In this document: positions 32,260 through 45,229 of the stretch, piece by piece | Position numbering within the stretch: position 1 is the stretch's first letter | How the letters are laid out: each line of letters begins with the position of its first letter | Assembly (NCBI GenBank): GCA_036874045.1 | Contig: CM072343.1 | Span: 2,996,001 to 3,060,000 of the forward strand | Length of the DNA stretch: 64,000 nucleotides | Direction of reading: 5' to 3' | DNA from: Cymodocea nodosa | Taxonomy: Eukaryota > Streptophyta > Magnoliopsida > Alismatales > Cymodoceaceae | Position numbers and translations under genes: made by a program | The notes under the pieces: generated by a model | What the model was told of the DNA's origin: nothing | Seen by the model: the letters and a program-made list of their open reading frames with translations, nothing else | The model's database searches: none

Positions 32260-35200
32260 GAAACAACATTAAAATGGATCTTGAATAGTGGAGCGTCAAG
32301 TCACATGACCGGACAAAAAAGTCTATTACAAAATTTTACAAATACCATGAAAGGAAGTGTAACATTGGAAACAAAAGCAAAGATAAAATCATAGGTATGG
32401 GCAATGTTCAAATAACTCCTACTTGTGTTATTTCGAATGTACTATATATAGAAAACCTAGGATTTAATTTGCTAAGTGTCATAAAACTAATTGAAAATGG
32501 ATATTATGTAGTGTTTGAAGATAATGTATGCAAAATAATTGATAAAAATACAGATGAAATTAAGTTTATTGCTAAAAGAAAAGGTTCTGTATGTATTTTA
32601 TCTTTACCTTCTGATGCAGTTGATTTAAATTCATGTTTGCTAGCTGAAACTAGTGATGCATATCTATGGCAGAGAAGGATTGGGCATATAAATATGAGAC
32701 TGTTACATAAACTATCTAGAAAACATTTAGTGAGAGGTTTACCAAAGATTAAATACTCAAAGAACTTTATGTGTGATGCATGTGAGTTAGGTAAACTTCA
32801 CAAAAACTCTTTTAAATCCAAAACTAATATTTCAAGCAAGAGAGTCTTAGAACTTATACATATGGATCTATTTGGACCAACAAGAATCATGTGTCTTGGT
32901 GGTAAACGGTATGCATTTGTTTTAGTAGATGACTTCTCTAGATACACTTGGGTATATTTTCTAGCATCTAAGATAGAAGTTTTTGAAAAATTTAAAATGT
33001 TTTGCAATTTTGTTCAAAATGAGCAAAGTGTCTTTATTCAAAAACTTAGGAGTGATCATGGAACTGAATTTGATAATGATCAAATGGATAACTATTGTAA
33101 TGAGCATGGCATTGATCACATATTTTCTTTTCCAAGAGCACTGTGTCAAAATGGTGTTGTTGAGAGAAAGAATAGATCACTTCAAGAAATGGCTAGAACT
33201 ATGTTGAATGAACATAAGTTACCTCAAAATCTTTGGGCTAAAGTAGTAAATACAGCTTGTTATGTTATTAACAGAAGTCATTTAAGACCTCATATTAATA
33301 AAACTCCTTTTGAAATTATGTTTAATAGGGTTCCAAAAATTTCCTATATAAAACCATTTGGCTGCAAATGTTTTATTATTAATACTAAGGATAAAAGGGA
33401 TAAATTTCAAGCCAAATCGGATGATGGAATTTTTGTAGGTTACTCTACTAGAAGTAAAGCCTATAGAGTATATAACAAGACTTCTAGGACTATTGATGAA
33501 ACCCTCCATGTAAGCTTCAATGAAAATTCTCTTAGAGAATCTCAATCTAAAGCTGATAATGATGATATGATCAATTTTCCAAATGAGTTAGAGATCAATA
33601 GAGAGATTGATGATTTATCTGAGATAATCAAAAATATGAACTTAAATGATCAAACTAATGATGAAAGTGATGAACTTTCAGATGTTGATGAGAATATTGA
33701 GGAAAATCAGAGAAATTGGCGTTATTCTTCATCACATCCCATTACTCAAGTCATTGGTAATATTAATGAGGGAGTTAAAACTAAAGCTTCAGTAAATTTA
33801 AATAGTATGTGCATGTTTGTTTCTATGGTGGAACCAAGGAATATTCAAGAAGCATTATCTGATGAAAATTGGATAGTGGCAATGCAAGAAGAACTAAATC
33901 AATTCATCAGAAATGATGTATGGGAATTAGTCTCTCCACCAGAAAATCAGTCCATAATAGGTACAAAGTGGATCTTTAGAAACAAAACTAACAAAACTGG
34001 TCAAATTATAAGGAATAAAGCTAGATTAGTATCACAAGGGTATACACAGGAATAAGGATTAGATTATGATGAAACATTTGCTCCTATGGCTAGGTTAGAA
34101 AGTATTAGAATATTATTGGCCTATGCTTGTTATATGGATTTTAAATTATATCAAATGGATGTAAAGAGTGCATTTCTAAATGGTTTAATTAATGAAGAAG
34201 TCTATGTAAAACAACCACCTGGATTTGAAGATATTAAAAATCCTGACTTTGTGTATAAATTGTAGAAAGCCTTATATGGTTTAAAGCAAACACCTAGATC
34301 ATGGTATGAAAGGTTGTCTACTTTTTTAATAGAAAAAGGCTATATCATGGGAAAAGTGGATCATACTCTATTTATTAAGAGAGATGGTAAAAATCAGATT
34401 GTTGTTCAAATATACGTGGATGATATAATCTTTGGAGCAACCTCTGATAAGTTGATAGAAATATTCCCTGAAGAGATGACTAATCAGTTTGAAATGAGTA
34501 TGATAGGAGAACTTTCATATTTTCTAGGACTTCAAATTAAGCAAATGGATAAAGGTATATTTTTAAATCTGGAAAAATATGTAGATGAAATGCTTAAGAA
34601 ATTTAATTTTAATGATACAAGGATTCGAGGAACTCCTATGAGTACTACTTTAAAGTTAGATATTGATGACATAGGAAAATCTATAGATCAAAGAAAATAC
34701 AGAAGTATGATTGGTTCTTTACTTTATTTGATTGCTAGTAGACCTGATATTATGTTTGCTATGTGTGTTTGTGCTAGATTTCAATCTAATCCTAAAGAAT
34801 CACACTTAATTGCAGTTAAAAGAATATTTAGATATATACAAGGAACTAAAAATTTCAGACTATATTATTCTAAGGATAGTTAAATAGATCTTATAGGATA
34901 TATTGATGTTGATTATGCAGGATCTAAATCTGATAGAAAGAGTACCAGTGGCACATGTCAATTATTGGGAAATAATTTGGTGTCGTGGCTTAGTAAAAAG
35001 CAAAACTGTGTAGCACTTTCTATTACAGAAGCTGAATATGTTGCTGCTGTACTGTGTTGCACTCAGATTCTGCAGATAAGGCAAACTTTAGAAGATTTTG
35101 GATTATCTTATGATACAACTGAGATTTATTGTGACAGTAGTTCTGCAATACATCTTTCTAAAAATCCTGTATTACATTCAAGAGCAAAGAATATAGAGGT

Positions 35201-35362
35201 TAGACATCATTTTCTAAGAGATAACATAATTAAAGGAAAAATTAAATTAGAATTTGTGTCTAGTAAAAATCAATTAGCTGATATATTTACAAAACCTCTA
35301 GACGAAAATTCATTCTGCAACATTAGATTAAATTTAGGTATTTGTAGGCTATGTGATGTGTA
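32260..35362 (+). pseudogene. Copia-3 pol region, broken
   Basis: Protease SGASSHMTG near 32288; integrase zinc region (RRIGHINMRLLHKLSRKHLV, CDACELGKLH); integrase core MDLFGPTRIMCLGGKRYAFV and LVDDFSRYTWVYF, KLRSDHGTEFDN; reverse transcriptase MDVKSAFLNGLINEEVYVKQ and [11 protein letters not shown]; RNase H with TEAEYVAAVLCC, CDSSSAIHLSKNPVLH and the ADIFTKPLDE end near 35277. A long open stretch covers most of integrase and the start of reverse transcriptase. Few interruptions overall. Confidence 0.93.
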
Positions 35363-36720
35363 AAATGCTTAAACTCCACATAAAAAGATAAATATTATTG
35401 ATGATGTTGCTCACCTCATAGATATTATATACTTATTATAAATATCTAAAGTAATATCTAAACTACTGCTTAAGATACTATGTATTTATTGTAAAATCAT
35501 AGTAGTATCTTATTGATTTTAAGTAGTTTATCAATTTTAATGGTTTTTACGATTTTAAGTGGAAATGTAAATGAAAAACAATTAAATACATCTGACATTC
35601 TAAAATTTTGATTAAATGTTTTCTTTGAATCAAGGAAAATGCATATGATCATGCATAAATTTGACTTAATTGATTAAACTTGTAGAATAAGTTATATGTA
35701 ACTCATCTTAAGCTGTTAATCAAAAGTATAAGCTTATTGAAACTGATTCATATTCTTAGTACAATCATAGAAGTAAAAATTGTATGAGATTTGTGTTTTA
35801 TTGCATCTGTATTAATGGAATACATATATACTGTGCTTAAAATGAAAAGTGCTTACAAAGTAAAAATCTTTGAGAGTTTATTGATTAGTTTGATCACGAG
35901 CCTTTTGTACTTGAGCAGATAGGTATGTAAGGATTGTTGTCCTGAAAAAGGATTCTTTAAATCTGGCAACCTATGGTCCTAATCAGATCTAGGATTGTTG
36001 ATTGAAAGCTCATTACACAGGTACATTAGAAAGCTCTTATATGATTCAAGCTTTTCAAACTAACTTTTAAAGAAAATTATCAATATTTACTGTTTTGAAA
36101 AGAAAAAGTTGTTTCATTAATTACAGATATCTTTGAATTGCATATAGTTTATACCAATATGACTACTAATTTATTGTATCAACATTAGTACTTTTGAAAA
36201 TGTTTATTTGAGATACATTCTTTTATTTACCTTGAATTAATTGAATTGAGTTCAAAGTTGTGTTTTGATTCATATACAGTAGGAATTGATTCTGAAAATC
36301 ATTTTTGATGATGTCAGGATAACGGAAGTCTCTGAAAAGAAAATGTAAAAGTATAGTTATACTTAACATCTATTGTCACTACAAGTATATTTTGTATTTT
36401 GATTGAATATATTTGAAGTATATTTGTAGGGGGAGGATTAACAATGTCGAAAACAAATTAATATAATTTAGAATACAAATCTTAGTTAATTTGAATTAAT
36501 GTCCTCTTAAAATCTTGATGAAATAATTTAAAAAGACAAATAAACTATTTTAGATTCAAAGGACAAAATGTTCAAATAGTTTACAATGTTCTCAAGATAA
36601 TGTTAAGTTTAGCATGTGTGTTGTTTTCGGAACGTTTCAGTTGGAAGCATCCGAAAATTGTTTTAAGTGTACTAACTAGACGTTATGTTAGATAAGGTAA
36701 CGTGTAAAACTGCCTCTAAA
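35363..36720 (+). other. Copia-3 non-coding block between pol and extra ORF
   Basis: Counterpart of 8958-10310. About 35640-36390 matches the Athila-type region 50780-51530 in reverse, with clear long identical runs such as TTGTACTTGAGCAGATAGGT. It also holds GGGGGAGGATTAACAATGTC near 36429. Confidence 0.7.
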
Positions 36721-36729
36721 TAGTGTTTT

Positions 36730-36869
36730 ACTCGTTAGGTTGGTTAACTCAACGAGTTATACTTGAATATTTCGGGTACCTTGATTGAATAAACTTTATT
36801 CAATATTTATTTAATTTCTAAACCCGACTTCTCTTCACGTTGAGTTATATGCCTAAAAACCCTATTTAA
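36730..36869 (+). promoter_or_regulatory. Candidate internal promoter for the extra ORF (Copia-3)
   Basis: Inverted motif pair ACTCGTTAGGTTGG / TTAACTCAACGAGT at 36730-36757, a further CACGTTGAGTTA near 36836, and TATTTAA at 36863-36869. The start codon follows at 36953, 90 bp from the first T, the same spacing as Copia-1. Confidence 0.5.
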
Positions 36870-36952
36870 GCACTTATTACACGGGGACTTAGGTTATTTG
36901 TAAACTTTGTCAAGAAAATCTTTCCCGCTTATTGTTGTTACAACCTACGACG

Positions 36953-39219
36953 ATGGTCTCCAAGTTTTACAAAGGTCGTGGTAGAGGAAAAGGCAAAAGC
37001 AGAAGAGATGCAAAAGGAAAAGAAATAGAGAATGATGAAGTTCCACGTACTTGGTTCAAGAAAATATTTCGAGTGGACAAAAGGTTAGAAGAACTTTATA
37101 GAGATTACTTCTTTTCTTAGGATATATTAGATGAAGTTAGACAAGAACTTCAACATACTGATGCAAGTATTACATACATGGGTATTCGAAGTAAATATGA
37201 TAGAGAATACAGAATGAAATGTGCTGAGATTGCATTTTTGGAACAGTATGCAAAATATTTGGAAAAAGGTGTAGGTTCATCAAATAGAACTCCTCAAACT
37301 CCTATAAACGATACAAGACTACATGCATTTGAGGAAGAGCATGAATCAGCTATCCCTACTCCTTTATATTCAAAACAAGTAGAATCAGATATTGTTGTAG
37401 ACAAAACAAAAGTTGACAGTCTTCGAAAGGTCGTTGCAATAGAAAGTGCCTTAGAAGAATTAAAGCAGAAACTTTTATGGAGCAATTTGAAAAGAAAACA
37501 GTAATACTTGAAAAGGAGAAACAAAAATGTTATAGAAGAAGGAAAGTCAGAAAAATTATGTCTAAGGAAACAAAGTCTATTGAAAAAGGAAAATCAGATG
37601 AAAATTTATCTCCAAAGGACAATGTATGTCTAGACATTGTACCTTATTGTGCATCTGATAAACTCATCAGTTCCGAACACACTAAAACTGATGAAGATAA
37701 TGAGACTTTATTTTCCCTTGCTAGAAAACTTGAGAAGAAATCCAAGTCAAATATGAGCTCAAGTTTTTCTATTAGTACAAGTCCTGATGATGCAGAATTT
37801 AACAAATCAAAGCATCAGGCACCTAACATTGAACAAGTTATTGCAGATATAATTGACAATGTTGAGACAGTAACTAGTTCAAAGGCTGAATTGTCTAGAG
37901 TAGCAGATATTGAAATTGTTAAGACTCTAGAAGAACTAAAAGTTAACCAGCCTTCTACGGAATCTATAGAAGTAGAGTCTGAGAATTCACAGCATGAATC
38001 AATGGAATTATCTATTGAACAAAATGAATAATTACAGACAGATACACCGGCTGTAGAATTTGTGGAAAAATTGTACTCTGAACATTCTATAGAGACTGAA
38101 TAGATGAATGTTGAGCATATTGACAATGTTCCTAACACTGTTGAAGCTGAAAAATCAAGCTTACCTGAACAACTTCAAGATAATATTTTGGAAGAGGAAC
38201 AACATGACATTCATTTTGAAGAAGAGGTTCCTGAAGATGAATTAAACTCTGAATCACGGCTTCAGGTATCACCTTCTTTGTGTACAATATTAAAAATTCA
38301 AGGTAATGCAATTCATTTTAGATCTGAAGAAGCATTGTAGAAATACAATAATCTGATTACATGTCAGATTCTGCATGCTTGTCCAATAAAATTCAAAAAT
38401 TTGATGGAAATAAGAGATTTGTTTGAGTTTCAAGGCCTCATTAAAATATTGCCAGTAGGAACGAAATGGAAGCAATACATAGAGCTTATTGCAGCTTTTT
38501 ATAGCAATCTGGACAAGAATGGAAATTTTCTGAAAACTCAAATAAATGAACAGGAGTTTCTATTGTCTCCTGAGTTAATTTTTGAAGTTTTAAGATTAAA
38601 GAATGAAGGTGTTGTTGTTACCAACAGATTTGACATAATAAGACAACTGGAATGGAACATTCAGTCTTTATCAAAAATTCCAGATGTATATTCTGAAATG
38701 AGATTAATGGAAAATCTGAATGCATAGACAAGATTTATTGCAAATATATTTCATGCAAATTTATTTCAGAGAGTTGGACACAATTTGGAAGTCAGTAGAA
38801 GCTGTTTATATGCAACTTATGGCTTGCAGAATAGAATTCAAATAAATTGGTTTGATGTTTTTATGTCTCAACTACAGCATATGAGTTCAAAGTTATTTTA
38901 TGATGATGCTGTATGTAGAATCCTTGCAGGCCAATTGACTTTATCTAATTGGCCCTCTGAAACTAAAGACATGAGAGCATTTAGCGTCAAAGATTTGTAA
39001 AAATTCCAGGCCATGCATAAACCTCAACAACAACAACAACAACAACCTGATACAGACCATATACAACAACAACAACAAAGTTATTCAGTTCAAGCAGAAC
39101 AGCAAACCCACCTACCTCCTAACTTAGATGTAGTGCTTAACGACATCAAAAATGATATTAGGCATCTAGGAGATAAAATATGTAATGCTATAAGTGATAT
39201 ACTTAGGAGGGGTCGATAA
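36953..39219 (+). pseudogene. Copia-3 extra (post-pol) ORF, broken
   Basis: Begins MVSKFYKGRGRGKGKSRRDA, with a basic N-terminus. A helical segment follows (EYRMKCAEIAFLEQYAKYLE), then a long acidic region with repeated Glu/Ser. The globular region has LIFEVLRLKNEGVVV, EWNIQSLSKIPDVYSEMRLM and NRIQINWFDVFMSQLQHMSS, and is followed by a glutamine run near 39024-39075 and the end LRRGR. The globular part is shared with the Athila-type loci. It resembles the putative plant transposon protein family; function unknown. Some interruptions. Confidence 0.8.
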
Positions 39220-39706
39220 CTGTTTTTGTTTGTTTCTGAATACAAAATATAATGTTTGTATTACTTGTTTGATTTGATTGAACAATACATTTTTCTGTAA
39301 ATATCTTCAATTATTATTCTTGTTTACGGAAAGAGTTGTTGTAATTATATCTCTTATATGTATATATATATTCTCTGTAATTATCTTTTTGATTAATGAC
39401 AAAAAGAGGGAGAAATATTATAAAAAGATGATTATGATCTTAATTGCATATATATATTATAAAAGGAGATGCTATTTAAATGGTTATTGTAATCTGACAG
39501 ATGATAATTAGAAAACTGATACTTATATAATTATTGACATCTGAGAGTTTTAGTTCTGAGAGGTAAAATTTACACAAACAATAGAAATAAGCTTAAGTGA
39601 ACTTAAGTTAACAAACAAGTTTGTTGAATTAAAAGTTAACCCAACGAAGATGCTTTGTTGAGTTATACATATTTCATAATTGATTTAATATGGTTTTGTC
39701 ATCATC

Positions 39707-39720
39707 AAAAAGGGGGAGAT
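39707..39720 (+). promoter_or_regulatory. Copia-3 polypurine tract
   Basis: AAAAAGGGGGAGAT directly before the TG of the 3' LTR; it primes plus-strand synthesis in this family. Confidence 0.9.
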
Positions 39721-40173
39721 TGTTGAGTATTTTTGTTTTGATGATGTGTGCTGAATGAAAATAATCATATTTGCTCAATTACTATTGCTTGTGAAAAGAA
39801 ATTTGAAGTATCAGAAGAAAGCAAATTTGGTGAAACATGAAAAGACAAGATATTCGTCACTAAAGAATTGCTGAAGAAGAAAAAGAAGAGGAAGAAAGAT
39901 CTCAAACAGGGAGAAAAGTTTTAAATTCCGCAAATTAGTTTTCTTTGTTTGTAGTTATGAAATTGTTTAGATGATACATGGTATCGAAATATAATTGCAT
40001 CTACAATTTTTGAGGAGAATTGAATTGTATATTGTAATTTAAACCTTGAATAAAAATGATTTTATGAAAATAATGTCTCGACTTGTTTTTGAGTTTTAAA
40101 GTTTCAATTATATCTCAGAAAATATTAAAAATACACAATTCACCCCCCTCTTGTGTAGCCATACGATCCTACA
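39721..40173 (+). repeat. Copia-3 3' LTR, short form
   Basis: 453 bp against 1,565 bp for the 5' LTR. Both its start (TGTTGAG) and its end (CCTACA) are present, so it is a reduced LTR and not a chance fragment. Confidence 0.9.
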
Positions 40174-40190
40174 CATAACTACTTCACACC

Positions 40191-40246
40191 CTCATGGAGT
40201 TAGGTCATAACTCAACAAACTAAGTTCGTTGAGTTAAGTAATAACT
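40191..40246 (-). promoter_or_regulatory. Motif cluster upstream of F-box, locus A
   Basis: GGAGTTAGG, TAACTCAACA and TTCGTTGAGTTAAG within 56 bp, counterpart of 55133-55190. Separated from the F-box pseudogene by the Copia-3 insertion. Confidence 0.55.
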
Positions 40247-40289
40247 TTACGATATTACTAACTATAATTAAACTTACATTTTTTTCTTT

Positions 40290-41690
40290 TTATATTTTTC
40301 TACTTACTATAGTATACATAGTTACTTCTGTTATACTATTTCATTCAGCTACCCTCCCAAAGGAGGTATCAATTTCATTAACAGTTTTGTTGACAAGGTT
40401 AGGTATTGCTTGTGTTGGCAATCCTCCAGTAGGTCTAACTTCCATTGATTCCTTCTATCTAGGTGGTACATTTCTATTCATATTTTGATTTTGCATTGCA
40501 GCATTTCCAAATACAAGATCTAGACGATTATTTAATTGTTGGATTATCTTTTCTAATTTCTCTATTCTAGATTCTTGTTCAATTAATGCTTCATAACTTA
40601 TATTCTTGTCATTTATATTTTCTCCTCCCTGAAAATTGTTGTTTCTCTAAGATAAATTCAGGTGATTTCTCCAATTAGGGTTATAAGAACTTCCAAAGTT
40701 ATCTTTTTGGTTTCTAGCATAAATAATATCTAAATCATTAACATTTGCATTCTTTTCTGCTAGTTTTTGATTTAATGATAACTCTTCTATTTTCTTTGTT
40801 AATTCAATTAATTTAACTTCAAGCATAGTGCTTGAATCTATTTCATGCATTCTCCTTGGCAATATTCTTTTATTTGTAATAGCTTCAGCTGAGTTTTCCC
40901 ACTATGCAATTCTTTTTGCAAAGTTTTCTAAATATGCCCATGCTTCTTCACTACAGAGTTTTAAAAATCCATTCTGACAAGTAGATTCTAATAAAGATTT
41001 CGTTGAAACATCTATGCCTTCATAAATTATACCTATTAATTGTGCTTTACTCATTGCATGATGTGGACATTGAGTCAGTAAATCTTTAAATCTTTCAAAA
41101 TATTTCCAAAATGATTCTTCTTGTTTTTGGCTACACATTAATATTTCCTTTTTCTTTTTAATTGTTTGATGTGTTGGATAATATTTTTCCAGAAAAACAA
41201 AGTAAAATTCAGTCCATGTAGAAATTGAATCAGGCGATAGAGTATATAACTATCTCTTAACTGTGTCTTTTAAAGCAAAAGGGATATATCTAAGTTTAAT
41301 AGCATCTATACTCATGTTCGGCATTTTCATCATTTGACAAACTTCGTTAAATTCTCTAAGGAAATAATAGGCCTCTTCTCTTTCTAATCCATGAAAATGT
41401 GGTAATTGACTAATATAATTAGATTTCAGTTCAAACCTATCCCCCTCAAAATTTGGTAATCGAATGCATGAAGGTTCATCAACTAATTCAGGATACAGAA
41501 TTTCCCCTAATGGTTTTTCTACTAGAGCTGTCATATCTTCGTTCTCTTTTAAAAAAAGGTTAGCTACACCCCTAAGGATTTCATTAAAGTCCAATTTAGA
41601 AAATTTTTCAGTACGTCTCTATGTTGAATAATCCTATGTAGGAGTTCTTACTAATTGTTTAGTGCTAGGAGAACGAATCCATGTGCTCAT
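40290..41690 (-). pseudogene. Athila-type gag, locus A, broken
   Basis: Minus strand, starting MSTWIRSPSTKQL. Recognisable: SCIRLPNFEGDRFELKSNYI, SQLPHFHGLEREEAYYFLRE and FNEVCQMMKMPNMSIDAIKL, the Ty3/gypsy retrotransposon gag domain in its Athila form (PNFELKSGLI..LPKFHGL..EDPHKHL..F in better known relatives). FWKYFERFKDLLTQCPHH and a coiled-coil-like LTKKIEELSLNQKLAEKNAN follow. No pol follows it; instead the F-box unit does. Fossil with several interruptions. Confidence 0.88.
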
Positions 41691-41865
41691 AAACTCTTAA
41701 TATAAAGTAAAATAGTAGAAGTTTAATTACATACCAGTCTGAAGCTTTATACTCTGTAAATAGTTGTTGACGGATGAAGTTGAATCAGCTGCTTCTCCTC
41801 CTAGTTCCCCAACAAATTTCTTTTTCTTTTAGAGGTGCTGGTAACTCATAAATAACATTTTGTTC

Positions 41866-42206
41866 TATATTTATAATGCACGTCCATAAAGCAAATGAAT
41901 CTCATTGCAAGAACGTGTAGTGTGGTTCCTATTTTTATGGATACGTGTGCCACTTCTAATTTCAAATTTCAATAACTGCTAAACCTACGAAGTTTCGTTC
42001 ATGGCTAAAAGAATAACCATTTAGCTTAATCCACAAACTAACATCGTTGAGTTATAGATAACTCAATGGACTAGTTTCGATTACTGTTGCTAACTCCACG
42101 GACTAACTTCGTTGAGTTATAGATAACTCAACGGAGTGACCCTATATTATATTATTGACCTCATGGAGTTACGGTTAACTCAATGAACTTACTTCGTTGA
42201 GTTAAC
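41866..42206 (-). promoter_or_regulatory. Motif cluster and TATA-like box before gag, locus A
   Basis: 42036-42206 holds several CGTTGAGTTA / TAACTCAACG motifs, many as inverted pairs with a short ATAGA spacer. On the minus strand a TATA-like TGCATTATAAATATAG lies at 41880-41866, and the gag ATG about 180 bp further. No primer-binding site is clear between them, so this does not look like an ordinary LTR. The same layout occurs in locus B. Confidence 0.5.
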
Positions 42207-42649
42207 ACTAGGCAGTTTTCTAAAACTTACTCCTCGTATTAACTTCTATGTTTTTTTTTCTCCTACATTTTTCCAACTTAAATAAAATAAATACATGTCA
42301 TTACTGTAGTGTTCTAATTAAAACTCATTTAAATCTAAACATTATATAAATATTTAACTTATAGTTCATTTCATGTTATGTAGAATTTATATTTTACTTT
42401 GCAGCATGTAGATATTTTCAAGCATTAATCAATTATCTTTCATTTAATCCTGTCATTCAGCAGATTGCATAATGTTCCACAAATTATATAATATTCAAGA
42501 TAATTCATCCATTACATCATTCTTAAACATGAATGCAAAAACATCTGAAAAACATACATTCATTTATATGAATAGTATAAATTACAATCAATTAGATATT
42601 TTTCATACAAATATATACAAATACAAGTAGACGAACAATACAATTTAAT
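42207..42649. other. 3' region between extra ORF and next motif cluster
   Basis: AT-rich, non-coding. It matches 57145-57590 in locus B. I see no polypurine tract followed by an LTR start here, although an LTR would be expected in a standard element. Confidence 0.5.
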
Positions 42650-44873
42650 ATTTTCTCCTAAGTTCATCTACTTCCTTCTAGAGTTCCTCTACTTGTTTCT
42701 CTAATTGGTTAATCCTTTCTACAACTCCTGTATCTCCTTTAGAAGGTTCAGCAATCTCTGTAGTAGCATAATTTCTGTATTCTTTCACTGAAATGGTTCT
42801 TGATCTTATCCTTTTGGATGTCCATTTCATGAAATTGATACAGTCCACCATCAACAGTGGAATTAGATCTCCATAAAATAATTTCTTCTTTATTGCTCTC
42901 AGTTTGGAGATAAAAACTGTAGACCAATTTATCTAAATTCTATTCACAACTGCATATGTGGCTCACTTGACAAATTGACTCAGTTTTATATTGTGGCTTT
43001 GTCGTTGGTAGACATTCTTAATTAGAATGTTAGCTATCATGTGTGCTTTACCATTTAAATGCTTCAATCTATTTAACAACGGCACACCAAGATTGATAGC
43101 TAAACAATCCTTTATGATCTGTTCTGTCCACTTGACTACAGTTGTGCTTTCTAGAATTTTAAGTCCTTCATTCTTCAATCCTAAAATGCTGTGGAGAAGC
43201 TCTAGTGTTATCTGTACATCAGCTTGCTCCACGTTGAAAATTAATCCATTTTCTCCTTCTCTTAGATTCGCATAGAAGCAGGGTACTAGATTCTCATATA
43301 CTGCATGCCCTCTCTCTTGAGAAAAAAACTATAGTAGACCTTGGAATTCAAATAAATCTTGGATTTCTTGCATTCCGTCCCAATTTACTGGTCTACTATA
43401 AATGATATCATAACTCCAAATCTCTTAATATTTATTATAAACTTCTTGACTCCAAAAGTGTACTTCATTTAAAACTGTTGCTTTAGACGGATCAGGAATG
43501 TGAATTTGTTGCTCTAGAGGGGTTTGTTCTTGAACTTCCTCTTCTATGTGCTGAACTTGAATAGACTGAAAATGCTCTAGGGATTTTTGAATATTTGCTT
43601 CTGCTTCTATCTATGGTGGTGAGCTGGCAGAACTCTCCACTCTATCTTGAATTCTTTCCAAAATTTGCTAAAGAGTTCTTCGCTCTTTAGTGGAATCTGT
43701 CGAGTCATTTCTTTTCATATGTACTTGTTCAGCTTCTTGTTCATTTTCGTCTTTTTCTTCCTCCTCCTGACTACCAATCTACATTGTCATTGTTCTTTCT
43801 GATTCTATGGCAGATTGGGATAGAGTTACAAGCAAATCAACTTCTGCCCTAATTTCTAATTCTTCTGCTTGTACAAGCTGCAAATTAATTTCAGCCTGAT
43901 TTTCTTCTTCTCTTTGCTCTTACTGTTGCTACCCCTACTCATCCATAGAATCAGATAGCAGGTTTACAAAAATTGGCTCTATAGGCCCTACTAACATTAG
44001 TATTTCAGATTTAATCTCCTCTTGATATTCAAGCACTATCTCTTTTCCTTTCCTTCTTCTGATTAATTGTGTCTGGTCTTCCTCTTCTTCCTCTGAGATT
44101 AAATCTACAAAAATAGGCTCTGTAGGCCTTTGAGTCATAGGTAGTAGCTCTTCCTGTTTAACTTTTTCTATAATTGCTGGTCTCGAAGGACCAGCTTCAG
44201 CTCCTCTTATAGTAGGTCTAGTAGTGGCTTCTTGATGCTGTTCAACTTTAATTTTATATTGGGCTTTCAACTTTTCTACAGCCCTCCTTTTGCACCATGC
44301 ATCAAACACCAGATGTACTATAGCTATTACCAATTCTTCTAGTTCTCCTTGGTCTTTTCCTATTTGAACCAGTTCTTGAAATTCTCTTCTTTCTTCCTCA
44401 ATAGAAGGCCCTAAAATTGCTGCTCTTTCTAACGGTCTTGGTTGTGGAACTGAATGTCTAGGCTGCTGTTCCTCAGGGACAGGTCTTTCAGCAGTTGGCT
44501 CCTCTTATTCTTCAGTTTCCCTTCTTTGTTGCTGCCACCTAATTTCACCCCTTGCACAACCAGCAATGCACCTTTTGAACCATAATCTAGCCTTGCGTTG
44601 GATTAGCTCTAGGGCAACTTCGTTATTTGGCCTGATTTTTCTCTCTTTGCTTACAGCAACTTCTGTTGCTACTCTGATTTTTGTCTTCATAATTTGAGGT
44701 ATTTGTATTCCTAAATCAATTAACACTTTCCTCCAATAGAAAAGGTCAGATACTACCTTTTTTAGTTCCTTTTCCCTCGTCGTATTCTTGATTTTCTACC
44801 TTATATGCCATTCCTTCGAATCTTTAAGAAATTCTGAAGTGTCAACTACATCTTCCCAAAACTTGAGTGTCAT
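42650..44873 (-). pseudogene. Athila-type extra ORF, locus A, broken
   Basis: Minus strand, starting MTLKFWEDVVDTSEFLKDSK, then RKARLWFKRCIAGCARGEIR and a helical REFQELVQIGKDQGELEELV. An acidic middle (PTEPIFVDLISEEEEED) and a globular region containing VEQADVQITLELLHSILGLK, HMIANILIKNVYQRQSHNI and NRIQINWS follow, with a coiled-coil end near 42740-42660. The globular part aligns with the extra ORF of Copia-1/3 (FIANILHANLFQRVGHNMEV, NRIQINWFDV). Role unknown. Several interruptions. Confidence 0.8.
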
Positions 44874-44977
44874 CTTCCACATCGTGGAGTTACAGTATGG
44901 AACAGAGTCGCTCTAATATCTACTGGTCTAAGTTCTAAATGATTGTGCGGATAATCCCCCCAAACCCTAAGTTTAAG

Positions 44978-45196
44978 TATAAATAAGCCCTAAGTTTAGG
45001 CGGGTAATTGGGTCATTTCCCACGTAAATTCTTGCTCTCTCATTCGTGGAATTACAGTTAACTCCACAGACTAAGTCTGTGGACTTAACTACAGTACTTC
45101 GTTGAATTATTTGTAACTCAACAGGGTAAATCTGTTAACTTATCCTAGACTCAACGGAGTAAGTTCGTTGAGTTAAGCATAACTCAACGAACTTCC
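44978..45196 (-). promoter_or_regulatory. Motif cluster and TATA-like box before extra ORF, locus A
   Basis: 45051-45196 carries GGAGTTAC, TAACTCAACG, CTCAACGGAG and CGTTGAGTTAAG motifs in both orientations. Minus-strand TATTTATA at 44985-44978 follows, and the ORF start is about 105 bp later. The arrangement parallels the internal promoter candidates of Copia-1/3. In locus B the TATA-like box is present (59904-59897), but the motif cluster is cut off by Copia-4. Confidence 0.5.
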
Positions 45197-45229
45197 TATA
45201 AAGTTATATCTAATAAAAATACATATAAT

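Larger units (their letters stand above)
28223..40173 (+). mobile_element. Copia-3: SIRE/Maximus-type element, broken, same family as Copia-1
   Basis: About 11.95 kb with 5' LTR, exact primer-binding site, gag, pol, non-coding block, extra ORF, polypurine tract and a short 3' LTR. It is better kept than Copia-1, with roughly ten interruptions. The two LTR ends differ by about 4% over 245 comparable bases by eye, about half the divergence of Copia-1, so it is younger. It is inserted between the F-box gene and its upstream motif cluster in locus A. Confidence 0.95.
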
